A DNA stretch of 64,000 nt. Origin: an uncultured Erysipelotrichaceae bacterium (GTDB lineage Bacteria > Bacillota_I > Bacilli_A > RFN20 > CAG-826). Positions 54,802 to 63,804 of the stretch are shown one piece after another. Position 1 is the stretch's first letter. Every line of letters starts with the position of its first letter. The notes beneath the pieces were generated by a model that saw only the letters and a list, made by a program, of their open reading frames with translations, ran no database searches and was not told the DNA's origin. The stretch lies in NCBI GenBank assembly GCA_902773005.1, contig CACYCS010000050.1, positions 1 through 64,000 of the forward strand, written 5' to 3'. The position numbers and the translations under genes were made by a program.

Positions 54802-55228
54802 AATTAAGCAATGCCTTTGGAGAGCATTTCGTTAGATGCGCGTAAAGCCTTTCAGCGATTTCCCGGTCCGCAGGGCACCACTTTTCGCTAAGCAAGGAGT
54901 CGATTTCAATGAATTCGGAGGCACCATGTATCCCTTTTTCGGGAGCAAGTTCTCCTTCTAGCAGCGTACAGAAGAACACATCCATGTCCAAATGGAAATT
55001 GGGGTAGTCGTATTGCTCATTCATGAAGAACTCGCCCACCTTGATTTCGGAATGGAGTTCTTCTTCTATTTCTCTTTTTAGCGCTTCTTCAGGCGTTTCG
55101 CCCTCTTCTATCTTCCCGCCGGGAAATTCCCAAAGGCCTTTTAGATCACCGTAATCCCTTTTCGCGGCAAATACCTTGTCCCCTGCTCTTATGATCGCGG
55201 CTACTACTCTTATTGTTTTCTTAGGCAT
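54800..55228 (-). CDS. Nudix hydrolase (MutT-like)
   Basis: 142-residue cytoplasmic pyrophosphohydrolase. The Nudix box runs from Gly38 to about residue 60, with R52-E53 and E55-E56-E57 as metal ligands. WEFPGGK before the box and the short length point to the MutT/8-oxo-dGTPase group, which removes oxidised nucleotides from the pool. The Met at 55228 begins the domain properly; 18 upstream codons to 55282 look unrelated. Confidence 0.88.
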   Translation of the reverse strand: MPKKTIRVVAAIIRAGDKVFAAKRDYGDLKGLWEFPGGKIEEGETPEEALKREIEEELHSEIKVGEFFMNEQYDYPNFHLDMDVFFCTLLEGELAPEKGIHGASEFIEIDSLLSEKWCPADREIAERLYAHLTKCSPKALLN

Positions 55229-55581
55229 GTCTTTTCTCTCGTCGCCAAATGGTAAATCAATTATGCTCGCGATGAAAGGCAAAGACAGGATGACCCATAA
55301 ACTCGTCCTATGTTATGTGGCGCGTGCTTTCCTATCGAAAGGGCAAGATGCTTCCTAGAGGTGGGTCAATGAATGGTAGGCTGGGCACCATCAAATATGC
55401 AAAAGCCTGCGGACGTTAGGATAACTCCTAGGGTCACAGGCTTTACGCTTGCTGCAATAAGAGTTGGAATCGACAAGGTTCCAAGCTTGATTATGATAGA
55501 TGCTTTAAGCACGATTCCAGTTCAAAAACGAATGCACATCGCTTCTAGCAAGAGAATCCTTGGAGGCGTAAACTCATAGCC
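55229..55581. other. Divergent gap, no supported gene
   Basis: 353 bp between the divergent Nudix and YggS-type genes. A 68-codon plus-strand frame (55373-55579) is open but has no recognised homology or ribosome site, and the opposite strand is also nearly open here. It may be an eroded gene; I cannot support it as coding. Confidence 0.4.
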
Positions 55582-56202
55582 ATGGATATTGACGCGATAA
55601 AGAAAATCGTTGAGGAAGTAGGCGATAAGCAGATCGTCGTCGCCTCAAAATACCTTTCCGCAGAGCAAATCAAAACTCTTTCTGGGCTTGGCCTACATTA
55701 TTATGGTGAGAACCGGGTCGACGCATTGCTTTCGAAGTTAGAAACATTAGAGGGCGACCCCAATATAGAATTCCATTTTATCGGCCACCTGCAGTCGAAT
55801 AAGGCGAAGCTTGTCGCGAATCGGATTGCTTGTCTACATTCATTGGACTCGATTAAAACTGGAAGGATCCTTAACGATGCTCTCGAGAAGCCGTTGGACT
55901 GCTATATCGAGCTCCATCTTACCGATAATGATGCCAAATCTGGCGTAGCCGAGTCTCAATTGCCTGATTTCATTAATTCCTTGAAGGCCTTCCCGAACAT
56001 CCGTGTCATCGGCTTAATGGCCATGAGCGACGCGGACATGGACGAATCGCAAAAGCGAGCGGTGTTCCGCAAAGCAAGGCAACTTGCGGATCAATATGGT
56101 TATACGAAGTTATCCATGGGGATGTCCGACGATTATCTTTTGGCAATTGAAGAGGGCGCGACATCGCTTAGACTTGGTCGCGTGATTGCCAAGCACTGCT
56201 GA
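55582..56202 (+). CDS. YggS-family PLP-binding protein
   Basis: 206-residue, single-domain TIM-barrel protein that binds pyridoxal phosphate (PLP) and helps maintain vitamin B6 and amino-acid balance. The PLP lysine is Lys23 in VASKYL. YGENRV, FHFIGHLQSNK, LSMGMSDDY and ATSLRLGR are the family motifs. Somewhat shorter than most members (about 220-235), mainly at the N-terminus. A GGAGG lies 16 bp before the start, which is far; the start is otherwise natural. Confidence 0.92.
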   Translation: MDIDAIKKIVEEVGDKQIVVASKYLSAEQIKTLSGLGLHYYGENRVDALLSKLETLEGDPNIEFHFIGHLQSNKAKLVANRIACLHSLDSIKTGRILNDALEKPLDCYIELHLTDNDAKSGVAESQLPDFINSLKAFPNIRVIGLMAMSDADMDESQKRAVFRKARQLADQYGYTKLSMGMSDDYLLAIEEGATSLRLGRVIAKHC

Positions 56203-56327
56203 TCATTGTTCCCCAATCAATTATTCTCTTAGATCTTTATCTGCCGTATCGAGTACGACTAGCGCCATAGTGTAGCAAATGGTGGTTTTCGGTGGCTTCA
56301 ATCCGACATGATAATATCGGAAAAGGA

Positions 56328-56352
56328 CAAAGAGGCCGATTCGGCCTCTTTG
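56328..56352. terminator. Bidirectional terminator
   Basis: CAAAGAGGCCGA and TCGGCCTCTTTG, a perfect 12-bp inverted repeat around one central base, between the convergent YggS-type and leucine-rich-repeat genes. Confidence 0.8.
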
Positions 56353-56374
56353 CATTGATTTGGCACATCCGTGA

Positions 56375-56394
56375 GGGACGTGCATCGATTTATC
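56375..56394 (+). repeat. Intergenic motif copy, GGGACGTGCATCGATTTATC
   Basis: Ends at the stop codon of the leucine-rich-repeat lipoprotein gene. Differs from the 7702 copy by one substitution and a small insertion near the end. Confidence 0.55.
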
Positions 56395-58648
56395 AATATC
56401 CGACAATATGACTTATGCCGTTTTCCTGCCAAAAATGTAAGTTAAGTTCTTTATATGCAGCCACCCCAGCGGAAGGAACGTAGATGATGAATTCGCTTCT
56501 ATCCCAAGTTCCTGCGAAAATATCGTCTTCCATTCCCGTGGGTGGAACGGGGGACAAGAATCTTGCATATTGCATGCTGTCGCAGCATGCAAAGGCGGCA
56601 TCACATATATCGATGACAGATGCGGGAATATCAATGCATTCAAGGCTTGAGCACGAGTCAAAGGCTCCCTGCCCAATCGACGTCAGGCCCTCAGAGAAAG
56701 AAATTGTTCTCAATCTATGGCAACCTGAGAAAGCGTGCCTCCCAATTTCGCGAACGCATCCCGGAATCGTCAGATTTACAAGAGAATCCCATTGATTTGA
56801 AAAAGCTTCATCCCCGATCGCTGTTACGCTGAAACCATTAATGAGTTCAGGAACAACTAGGTCAGAGCTTTCATCAAAGGATGATACAATCATGCATTCA
56901 TCAGCAGCCGTCTGTATGTACAAGTTTTTTCCGTCCTGCGACTGGGCTAACGAGTAAGGGGCGTTGATATTTATAGAGACGACGCCCGTAGCAGAATCGG
57001 CAACCATTTGATACACATTCTTACCAAAAGCGACATCGGACACCTGATCTACAGTCGTGCAAAGGGCAACCGATTGGCCTGAATAGCCGGCATAAGTGAT
57101 TCGCAACGTATACTCTCCGGATGGGACGGAACTGAGGTCTAAGTGGAAATATGGCCAACCGTAATCGAATGGCGAAGTACTGAAAGTGATTGTGGTTCCG
57201 CTTGTTTTCTCAGTGAGCGCGACCGATTCCCACTGCAGTTTTATCGCTCTTTCAAAAGAACACGAACATTCGAATTTCGCGTAGAAAGATACGCCGAAAC
57301 GTTCCTTGCTCAATCCCAGATTGCCTAGGCTGATCACAGGATCCGAACCAATCTCATCGATATGCAAAAGCACAGTCTCGCCACAATAACCGTTTGCGGA
57401 ATCAAGGTGATAGGTCCTTCCGCCATAGTCACACACGTCATCGACTGCGCTTAAGGCAAAGTCCATTTCGTTGTTGGGCCAATTGAACCTGAAGTACCGA
57501 CTGCCGGGGTCGAAATCCGAAACTTTCGCGGCGACGTTGATGTATCTCATCGCTCCAGAATATCCTCCGTCAAAGAAGGAGAGTTCCATAGGTTGTTCTT
57601 GCCATTGGACAAAGTCAATCCACCGCCCCTCTAATCCCGCTGCGACAACTTCATTGTATTCGGCGTTTTGGAACGAAAACATGAAATGCAAGTAGAGCCC
57701 GTCAGTCTCAGTGGCGAATTTGATATTCACTGGTTCGAAATGGATCTCCACCGAATTATCAATAATTGGGCAACCATCTGGATTCCAATCGAATTGCTCG
57801 CCCAGGAGGTTTCCGTTTCCCAAGAAAATCGTAAGCAGCGGACAATCAACAAAAGCATTGGAACCGATGCTATTTACGCTTGAAGGAATATGAATTTCGG
57901 TTAGACTCCGGCAATGGGCGAATGCCTCGGTTCCAATGGCAGACAAAAAATTGGGAAGGTACAAGGAACCGCCTATGTCCTTTCCGCTAAAAGCGCCTCC
58001 GTAGATTTCTTTGCACCGATCAGGGATCTGCGTAGAACGGCAGCCTACAATCAATCCATCTGAATTTCGGCTAAAGATTCCATTAAGTTCCATGTCGCCA
58101 ACCGAAGAATAAAGATAGGGGTTATCCTGCGCGACATAGACCCATTCAAGGCTATTGCAACCGCTGAATGCGAATTCGCCAACAAAAGAAACAGAGGCGG
58201 GCAATGTGACATTGTAGAGCGATTTGCAATCCGCAAAAGCATAGTTGCAAATCACTTCTAACCCCTCATTGAAGATAAGCTTCTCTAGTCTGTCGCATCC
58301 CGAAAAGGCGTAATCCCCAACATCTCGAATGTTGGCGGAGAATGCGACGCTAAAGAAAGGGCGATTCGAAAAGCCGCCGTCAACAATTCCGACGACTGGC
58401 TTGCCATCAATATAATTCGGCAGGTCAATATCTTCGCTTTCCTCGACGTAATCGCAAAGCCAGATTTCACCGCCCCGATCCTCAAAGACGAAACCTTCGG
58501 TTGCGGAGGCATTATTCCAAGACACTGGATTGCCACTATCATCTTTTGGCTCCGAACGTCTTGTAAATGGATTGCTTGCTATTCCGCAAGAAGCAAGTAG
58601 CAATGTCAAACACCCAAAAAATGGAAATAGGCCTTTTCTCATGCGCAT
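56393..58648 (-). CDS. BspA-type leucine-rich repeat lipoprotein
   Basis: 751 residues. Signal peptide with lipobox LASC (Cys21), then two blocks of BspA/LRR_5 leucine-rich repeats (about 90-285 and 590-745), with the pattern FSGCxxLxxxxxxxxxxxIGxxAF. Between them is a region of about 300 residues with beta modules ending in (G)(R/K)(T/V)YxL-type strands. The same strands occur in the next lipoprotein upstream, and both open with LLASCGIASNPFT. BspA-like proteins bind host or bacterial surfaces; that role is inferred here. Confidence 0.85.
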   Translation of the reverse strand: MRMRKGLFPFFGCLTLLLASCGIASNPFTRRSEPKDDSGNPVSWNNASATEGFVFEDRGGEIWLCDYVEESEDIDLPNYIDGKPVVGIVDGGFSNRPFFSVAFSANIRDVGDYAFSGCDRLEKLIFNEGLEVICNYAFADCKSLYNVTLPASVSFVGEFAFSGCNSLEWVYVAQDNPYLYSSVGDMELNGIFSRNSDGLIVGCRSTQIPDRCKEIYGGAFSGKDIGGSLYLPNFLSAIGTEAFAHCRSLTEIHIPSSVNSIGSNAFVDCPLLTIFLGNGNLLGEQFDWNPDGCPIIDNSVEIHFEPVNIKFATETDGLYLHFMFSFQNAEYNEVVAAGLEGRWIDFVQWQEQPMELSFFDGGYSGAMRYINVAAKVSDFDPGSRYFRFNWPNNEMDFALSAVDDVCDYGGRTYHLDSANGYCGETVLLHIDEIGSDPVISLGNLGLSKERFGVSFYAKFECSCSFERAIKLQWESVALTEKTSGTTITFSTSPFDYGWPYFHLDLSSVPSGEYTLRITYAGYSGQSVALCTTVDQVSDVAFGKNVYQMVADSATGVVSININAPYSLAQSQDGKNLYIQTAADECMIVSSFDESSDLVVPELINGFSVTAIGDEAFSNQWDSLVNLTIPGCVREIGRHAFSGCHRLRTISFSEGLTSIGQGAFDSCSSLECIDIPASVIDICDAAFACCDSMQYARFLSPVPPTGMEDDIFAGTWDRSEFIIYVPSAGVAAYKELNLHFWQENGISHIVGY

Positions 58649-58742
58649 ACCTCGTTTTAAGTGCGCTTATTATAAGCGCATGGAAGAAGGACGTGCAAAT
58701 CTATGCAGTTCCATCTGCCGCGCAACGCCAAGCAAAAGAAGC

Positions 58743-58763
58743 GAAAGCCGATACACGCCCCCG
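58743..58763 (-). repeat. Weaker copy of the GGGACGTG intergenic motif
   Basis: On the minus strand it reads GGGGGCGTGTATCGGCTTTC, 12 bp past the stop of the lipoprotein gene at 58775. Confidence 0.4.
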
Positions 58764-58774
58764 CTATTTTTGAT

Positions 58775-61700
58775 TCATTCAGAAACGGCTACAGTTAGCG
58801 AGGCACAGTTCCAATAGTCTTCTCGGCCGAATTCAAGGATGTACGTCCTTCCGTTGAAAATAATGCTTTGCGTGAACCCATCAAATTTCAAATCCGGGAC
58901 GGCCGTGTCATCGTTAGCGACTCCAAAATGGCATATGAAGCCACCCTCAGGAAGTGAGTCGAGGTTTACTCTTATTTCCATATACCCATAACCGAAATCG
59001 AGGAATTCAAAGGCTGGCGCATATTTATTCCATCCAGCTGGGTATACGTTATTGTTGTTCTGGAAATCGAGTTTCCAATTCAAAGAGCTAATTTCGGCGA
59101 AAGAGCAATTCGCATAAGAAATTCCAAACGCCAGACAAGGCGTGTTTCCATCGACGAGTAAACTGACGGCATTGACGGCATACTCCATTGGTGGCACCGG
59201 CTTATTTTCGATGATTAGCCCAATATTTCTCCAATAGTTCTCTCCGTCGAAACTCCCGTTCGGATTGCAGACAAGTCCATAGTTCGCCCCATTCAAGTCC
59301 ATGCCTACGTTTACTTCCTGAGGAAGGGTATTATCGACCGCGTAATTGACACGCCACCCAAAACGGATTACGTAATGCCCTGAATAAAGGCCGCTGATGT
59401 CATAGTCCAAAGTGTAGTTATTGCCCGTGACGGTGAGTATGCCTTCCTTTTCCATCAAGTAATGCATGCCTTCATTGAAAGAGCCTGCGTCAAGTTCGGG
59501 ATTGACCTGGGCATCAAAACACTTGGGCAAATCCCTTAACTCTTCCTCAGACATGTTTTCAAATGTCCCGATAAACCTTATATAAGGAACCCCGTCGATC
59601 TCTACCAAAGTAGCGTCTTGAACATCAACTACTTTTGACGCTTCAACAGGATCATCGACGAGAATCCCAATCGTTGAATTATAGGATCCTTGCTGATTCT
59701 GAAGATCCTCGTTGGTTTCCAAAACATATGTTTTGTTCCCTATGATAACGGGCGTTTTATCAATGGATTCTTGATTAAAACTGAGGACAAAGCCGTTCGT
59801 TTGGAGCCAGAGATCGAAATGCCCCACCCTTAGAACATTGAGCGACATGCGAAAGATGATTGCGTTAGACGCGACTTCCGCAACGAAAGCCTGCGCATCA
59901 TATCCTTCCAAGCCATTCTCATATTCATCAAGGGCGTCGTTATGGAAAGCGTAGCAATGCCACCCCAGAGATTCAATATCCGCAGCGCCCGAATTGTCAG
60001 AAGAAATTCGGACGGAGAAATATGGAACCCCATCAATATTTTCAATGAATGCGTTATCGATTGTTATATGGACATCTCCGGTGGCGGAAAGCACTTTTAC
60101 TTTAACGTCCATCGAATAGCAAACCAGGAAGCTGGATTTGATTTCGACATGAAGCCAAACGCCTTCATGCTCCTCAAAATCGCGATTCGGCCAAAGCAAC
60201 CCATCCGAACCTACACTCAGATATTGCCATCCTTCATCGATGATGGAATAACGAACATCAAACGTGTACCCATTGCCTTCCGCTGTTATCGGTAATTGCA
60301 CGCCTTCCGATAAGCCGGATGCCAAAGGAACGAAACTGGAGGAAATGGAATTGTACGCAGCTTCGGCGGCCTCAGAGTATCCTTCCGGAACTTCCACGAC
60401 CAGCTGTCCATAGTACATGGCGGCCGTGTCCGAGGAAATGTGTTTCAAGAAGCCGCGGAGCATGATGATATCGCCCGGATTGATTGTCACATCGTATAGA
60501 TTCGAATACGAGCAGGTGAGGCTAATCGACGGATCGTTCAGATCGTATAGATAAATGCTCGTCCTGTAGGAATCACTTCCCAAGTAGTTCCGTTCCACCT
60601 TACCCTTGGCCTGATAGCAGGCAGAAGCAGAGCTATTGATCGGAAGTCCGTTTGCGACCTGAACCGCCTCGGCTACGCTGACCTCGACGGGATTCGCATA
60701 CCAATCTCCCCCTTCTTCCAGGACGGTGATCTCCGGGGAGCCATTATCTTCGGCGACGCCTTTATAGTTTCTGACCTGCGTCTTGACCAAAACGTGCGCG
60801 CCCCTTGTCAATTTGGCGACATTCGCATCGCTGGGCTTATAGATTTGGAAAAGTTCGCTGCTAGGCACAGAATCTTCGAGATCCGGGCTTCCAGCAAGAA
60901 CGTAGATGGAGTTCTCCCTTCTTATCGCATAAGCCTCAAACTCATAATAGTCGCGGCTTATCTCACTATGAGACAACGCCATTGCGGCCGCAACGGCTTC
61001 TTCAATCGTTACCTGATAAGTCTGCTGCGGAGCGCCCGCTCCCTTTTCCACGATGGAAACTTCCCCAAGGACTATACGCGGGCCGTTGTACCAGCTGAGG
61101 ATTCCCTTTTCGACCGATACGATGTCCCCCACTTCGATTTTGCTGCCCGAGATAATGTTGCCGTTCTCATCGAGATCGGCCCAAGTGCGAAAAGCTTCCG
61201 CGTTCATATACCTTGAATCAATCCTTGCGGTGACCGAAGGCCCTGATTCCGAGCCTAAGGTAAAGGAGAAGGAGAAAGAACCTGTGGAACTACTTGGCGG
61301 AGTAATCGACGAGACCCATAGGCAATCCGAGGAGAACATGCGCCCGCCGACGTAACGGGCCTCTTCAAGGTAGGTATCGACACTCAAATAAAGGGGTTCA
61401 ATTCCAAAAGCCTCCGGAATCACCTTAACTTCGCTCGGATCGATTTCGCGAAGCCCGCAATATTCAAGAACGGTTCCGCGAACAGCCACAGATTGGCCAG
61501 GGGAAACGCCCCAATCCAGCCTAGTGTATACTTCGCAGGCATAAGGGCCGCTTTGTATGAAGAAAGAAGGACCATAAAGTGCGGTCACCACACCGGTGGT
61601 ATAGATTGAGGAGTTTAATTCAAGATCCCAAACTTCTTCTAGTGGGACGGGCGATTCAGCGAGGAGGTGAAGGGGGAGCGTGCCGCTAGCCATGACCATA

Positions 61701-62125
61701 GACCCTAGCATCACGTCAACCCCGATGCCATAATCGAAGAAATAATCTCCGTCTATGCCTTTTGGGACAATGGTCGATCCTTCCATACGCACATAGGGCA
61801 AGGCGGCGGGTTCAATCGTGTAAACGAAGTCGAATCGATATCCAGCGACTTCATCCCCATCGGGAAGGGCGAAATTCGAAGATATGCCTTCCGTAAGGAT
61901 GTCCACGTAATCGCTATAAAGCTTTTGAAGTGCGTCTTCGGCAAAAGATGCATAGGGCGGTTCGCCGGGCTCCTCGGGAGAACTAGAAGCCTGGTCCAGC
62001 GGAGAATCGTGCGATTCGACCGCGGGATCGCTTTTAGAAACATTCGTGAAAGGATTGCTTGCAATCCCGCAAGAAGCAAGAAGCATCCCGAATATGCCAA
62101 ATAATGGCAATAGGCGTTTTTTCAT
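58775..62125 (-). CDS. Large surface lipoprotein with OB-like and beta modules
   Basis: 1116 residues from the Met that begins the signal peptide (12 extra codons upstream rejected). Lipobox LASC (Cys19), S/P/E linker, then several OB-fold-like segments (about 160-240, 270-360, 375-480, 490-590) with the pattern Y-x-GxVxxxY...GDxxxxRG. Three repeated beta modules follow to the C-terminus (about 680-830, 850-970, 980-1110). Each begins near IDGVPYF/DGNTPCLAF and ends in NKTYVLE/NGRTYILE strands. It shares its N-terminus and module ends with the neighbouring leucine-rich repeat lipoprotein. No enzyme motif; a binding function is likely. Confidence 0.8.
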   Translation of the reverse strand: MKKRLLPLFGIFGMLLASCGIASNPFTNVSKSDPAVESHDSPLDQASSSPEEPGEPPYASFAEDALQKLYSDYVDILTEGISSNFALPDGDEVAGYRFDFVYTIEPAALPYVRMEGSTIVPKGIDGDYFFDYGIGVDVMLGSMVMASGTLPLHLLAESPVPLEEVWDLELNSSIYTTGVVTALYGPSFFIQSGPYACEVYTRLDWGVSPGQSVAVRGTVLEYCGLREIDPSEVKVIPEAFGIEPLYLSVDTYLEEARYVGGRMFSSDCLWVSSITPPSSSTGSFSFSFTLGSESGPSVTARIDSRYMNAEAFRTWADLDENGNIISGSKIEVGDIVSVEKGILSWYNGPRIVLGEVSIVEKGAGAPQQTYQVTIEEAVAAAMALSHSEISRDYYEFEAYAIRRENSIYVLAGSPDLEDSVPSSELFQIYKPSDANVAKLTRGAHVLVKTQVRNYKGVAEDNGSPEITVLEEGGDWYANPVEVSVAEAVQVANGLPINSSASACYQAKGKVERNYLGSDSYRTSIYLYDLNDPSISLTCSYSNLYDVTINPGDIIMLRGFLKHISSDTAAMYYGQLVVEVPEGYSEAAEAAYNSISSSFVPLASGLSEGVQLPITAEGNGYTFDVRYSIIDEGWQYLSVGSDGLLWPNRDFEEHEGVWLHVEIKSSFLVCYSMDVKVKVLSATGDVHITIDNAFIENIDGVPYFSVRISSDNSGAADIESLGWHCYAFHNDALDEYENGLEGYDAQAFVAEVASNAIIFRMSLNVLRVGHFDLWLQTNGFVLSFNQESIDKTPVIIGNKTYVLETNEDLQNQQGSYNSTIGILVDDPVEASKVVDVQDATLVEIDGVPYIRFIGTFENMSEEELRDLPKCFDAQVNPELDAGSFNEGMHYLMEKEGILTVTGNNYTLDYDISGLYSGHYVIRFGWRVNYAVDNTLPQEVNVGMDLNGANYGLVCNPNGSFDGENYWRNIGLIIENKPVPPMEYAVNAVSLLVDGNTPCLAFGISYANCSFAEISSLNWKLDFQNNNNVYPAGWNKYAPAFEFLDFGYGYMEIRVNLDSLPEGGFICHFGVANDDTAVPDLKFDGFTQSIIFNGRTYILEFGREDYWNCASLTVAVSE

Positions 62126-62385
62126 ATGCGTGCCCCCTAAAGCTCTAGTGAAGTATATCACGCGCGTGGCTCAACTTGAGATACCAATTTCGGTTTGCCC
62201 AAAACTAGTTTTGGGGCGCGTTCCCAAAAAACTATGGGTGTTTGGCCAAACGGGCATTGCCCAGCGCACGGACATAGAAGCGAAACGCATCGCCCCCATT
62301 TCCCCTCAGCCATAGACAATGGTCTGCCCAATCTCTCTTTCCAATAGAGGCAGGCCATCGAAATGCCCAAAGAGGAAATCCGAGC

Positions 62386-62405
62386 GGGACATGTATCAAT
62401 TTTTC
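62386..62405 (+). repeat. Intergenic motif copy, GGGACATGTATCAATTTTTC
   Basis: Lies in the 391-bp gap between two surface lipoprotein genes. Differs from the 7702 copy by two substitutions and one extra T. A partial copy (GGCGTGTATC) follows at about 62497. The rest of the gap shows no gene. Confidence 0.5.
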
Positions 62406-62471
62406 GTCATTTGGGGCTCCTTTGTAAGAAGGCCAGACCGCTGCATCACCTTGATTCGAAGGATTAGAAAA

Positions 62472-62498
62472 CCTCCCCTGCCGCAAAAACAAGGGAGG
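62472..62498 (-). terminator. Terminator of the duplicated-module lipoprotein gene
   Basis: CCTCCC and GGGAGG arms around a 15-base loop; on the minus strand it is followed by TTTTC, shortly after the stop at 62517. Confidence 0.65.
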
Positions 62499-62516
62499 CG
62501 TGTATCTGAATTCGGC

Positions 62517-63773
62517 TTAATCAACTAATGGGAAGGTGAATTCAAGGTTAGGCAAATAGCAAATGACCATAAGCTCAATCGCGCTGGCATGGGCGGAGCC
62601 CACGTTGTAAGCAACGCGGCGGTTGGAACTATTGCCGATCGTCATCCTGCCATCGGCATCGTCGCTGCCGGCATACGCGTAGTTCGCTTTCGCATAGTCG
62701 GATGAGAAGGCGGCCCTTGCACCAAGGATGATATCGACTTCGTGGCCGGAATGCGCGCCGTTATATTCTTCGATCGCGGTTTCTAGAGCAGCCATCTTGC
62801 CGGTTGTGCCAAGCACCCAAACAGAATTCGTGATCTGGACATTTTCCTGTACCAGATAGGCGTCGAACGATGCTTTGAGCGCATTCTTCTGTTCCTGCGT
62901 GACTGAGTTCTCATAGCAATAGACCACGATTTCGGGAAGGATGACGGGCTCTGCAGCTTCGCTCCCCTGTTGCTCTTCCGATTGGACGGGTTCCTCGGAT
63001 TGAACGGGTTCCTCGGATTGCACAGGCTCTTCGGATTGCACGGGTTCCTCGGACTGAACAGGCTGCTCTTCGGATTGCGCTGGGGTCTCCTCGGACTGAA
63101 CCGGTGTGGGCTCCTCGGATTTTTCAGGCTCAGGTTCAACGGGATCAGGGATTTCGTAGTTGGCCACGCCTTTGACGAGGAGCTTAACCGCGTCGAGGTG
63201 GGCGCATTCCTTGGCGATGTAGATTCTTCTATCCGCCTGCGCTTCTTCGCCGACGTAGGTGGTCATGGTGACGAAGTCGTCGCCATCCTTCAACACGTCG
63301 AAGTGATCGCCGACGTAGGTGCCTGCTCCAAGGTTTCCCTTCGCGCCCAAAATGATGTCGATCGCGGGATGGGTGTCATCTTCATCATATGCCTGAACGG
63401 CTTTGTCGAAATCGGCGACTTTGCTAGAGGAATCGCTTGCCCAGACTTGGCCAGTGACCTTATAGCCGACGGTCGCGGCATAGGCGTCGAATGCATTTTT
63501 GACCTTGGTAACATCGGCGTCATCCATGAAGCGGCCATAGGTGAAGACGCTTAAGCCTTTGAGTTCGGCGAGGTCGGACACGCTTTGGGAAGGCGTGTTT
63601 TCGCTAGCTGGCGTGACTATGGATTGCGAGGCCGGGGTCGATGGGGTGACGCTGGAGACGGGCTCATCGCTAGTGGCAGCGCCGGGGGTGTGGTTCTCTT
63701 TCGTGCCTCCGCAGGCAGCGAGGCCGAGGGCCATCATCGCGGATAAGACGAGCAGGAATTTGTTCTTTTTCAT
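62517..63773 (-). CDS. Surface lipoprotein with two copies of an unknown domain
   Basis: 418 residues. Lipobox LAAC (Cys21) and a Ser/Pro/Thr linker to about 70. Two copies of a roughly 130-residue alpha/beta domain (about 72-205 and 275-415) follow. Each begins with a strand (LSVFTYGR / IVVYCYEN), has KNAFDAY / KASFDAY, then a VW strand and IDIILGA(K/R), and ends with a helix containing (A/S)A(I/V)(E/K)L. They are joined by a linker of repeated QSEEPV units (coded around 62960-63110). The layout recalls half of a periplasmic binding fold but I cannot name it. The gene starts 31 bp after another minus-strand gene, so it is probably second in an operon. Confidence 0.8.
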   Translation of the reverse strand: MKKNKFLLVLSAMMALGLAACGGTKENHTPGAATSDEPVSSVTPSTPASQSIVTPASENTPSQSVSDLAELKGLSVFTYGRFMDDADVTKVKNAFDAYAATVGYKVTGQVWASDSSSKVADFDKAVQAYDEDDTHPAIDIILGAKGNLGAGTYVGDHFDVLKDGDDFVTMTTYVGEEAQADRRIYIAKECAHLDAVKLLVKGVANYEIPDPVEPEPEKSEEPTPVQSEETPAQSEEQPVQSEEPVQSEEPVQSEEPVQSEEPVQSEEQQGSEAAEPVILPEIVVYCYENSVTQEQKNALKASFDAYLVQENVQITNSVWVLGTTGKMAALETAIEEYNGAHSGHEVDIILGARAAFSSDYAKANYAYAGSDDADGRMTIGNSSNRRVAYNVGSAHASAIELMVICYLPNLEFTFPLVD

Positions 63774-63804
63774 GGTTTTTCTCCTTTTTTATGAATTCTG
63801 CTAA

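Noticed and set aside
55373-55579. 68-codon frame upstream of the YggS-type gene
   Set aside because: No ribosome site, no homology that I recognise, and the opposite strand is equally open; it may be an eroded gene but cannot be supported.
62960-63110. Short tandem DNA repeats considered as a CRISPR or satellite
   Set aside because: They encode the in-frame QSEEPV linker of a lipoprotein.
62970-63554. 194-codon plus-strand frame opposite the duplicated-module lipoprotein
   Set aside because: It is a repetitive shadow (GL/FLGL runs) of the QSEEPV linker.
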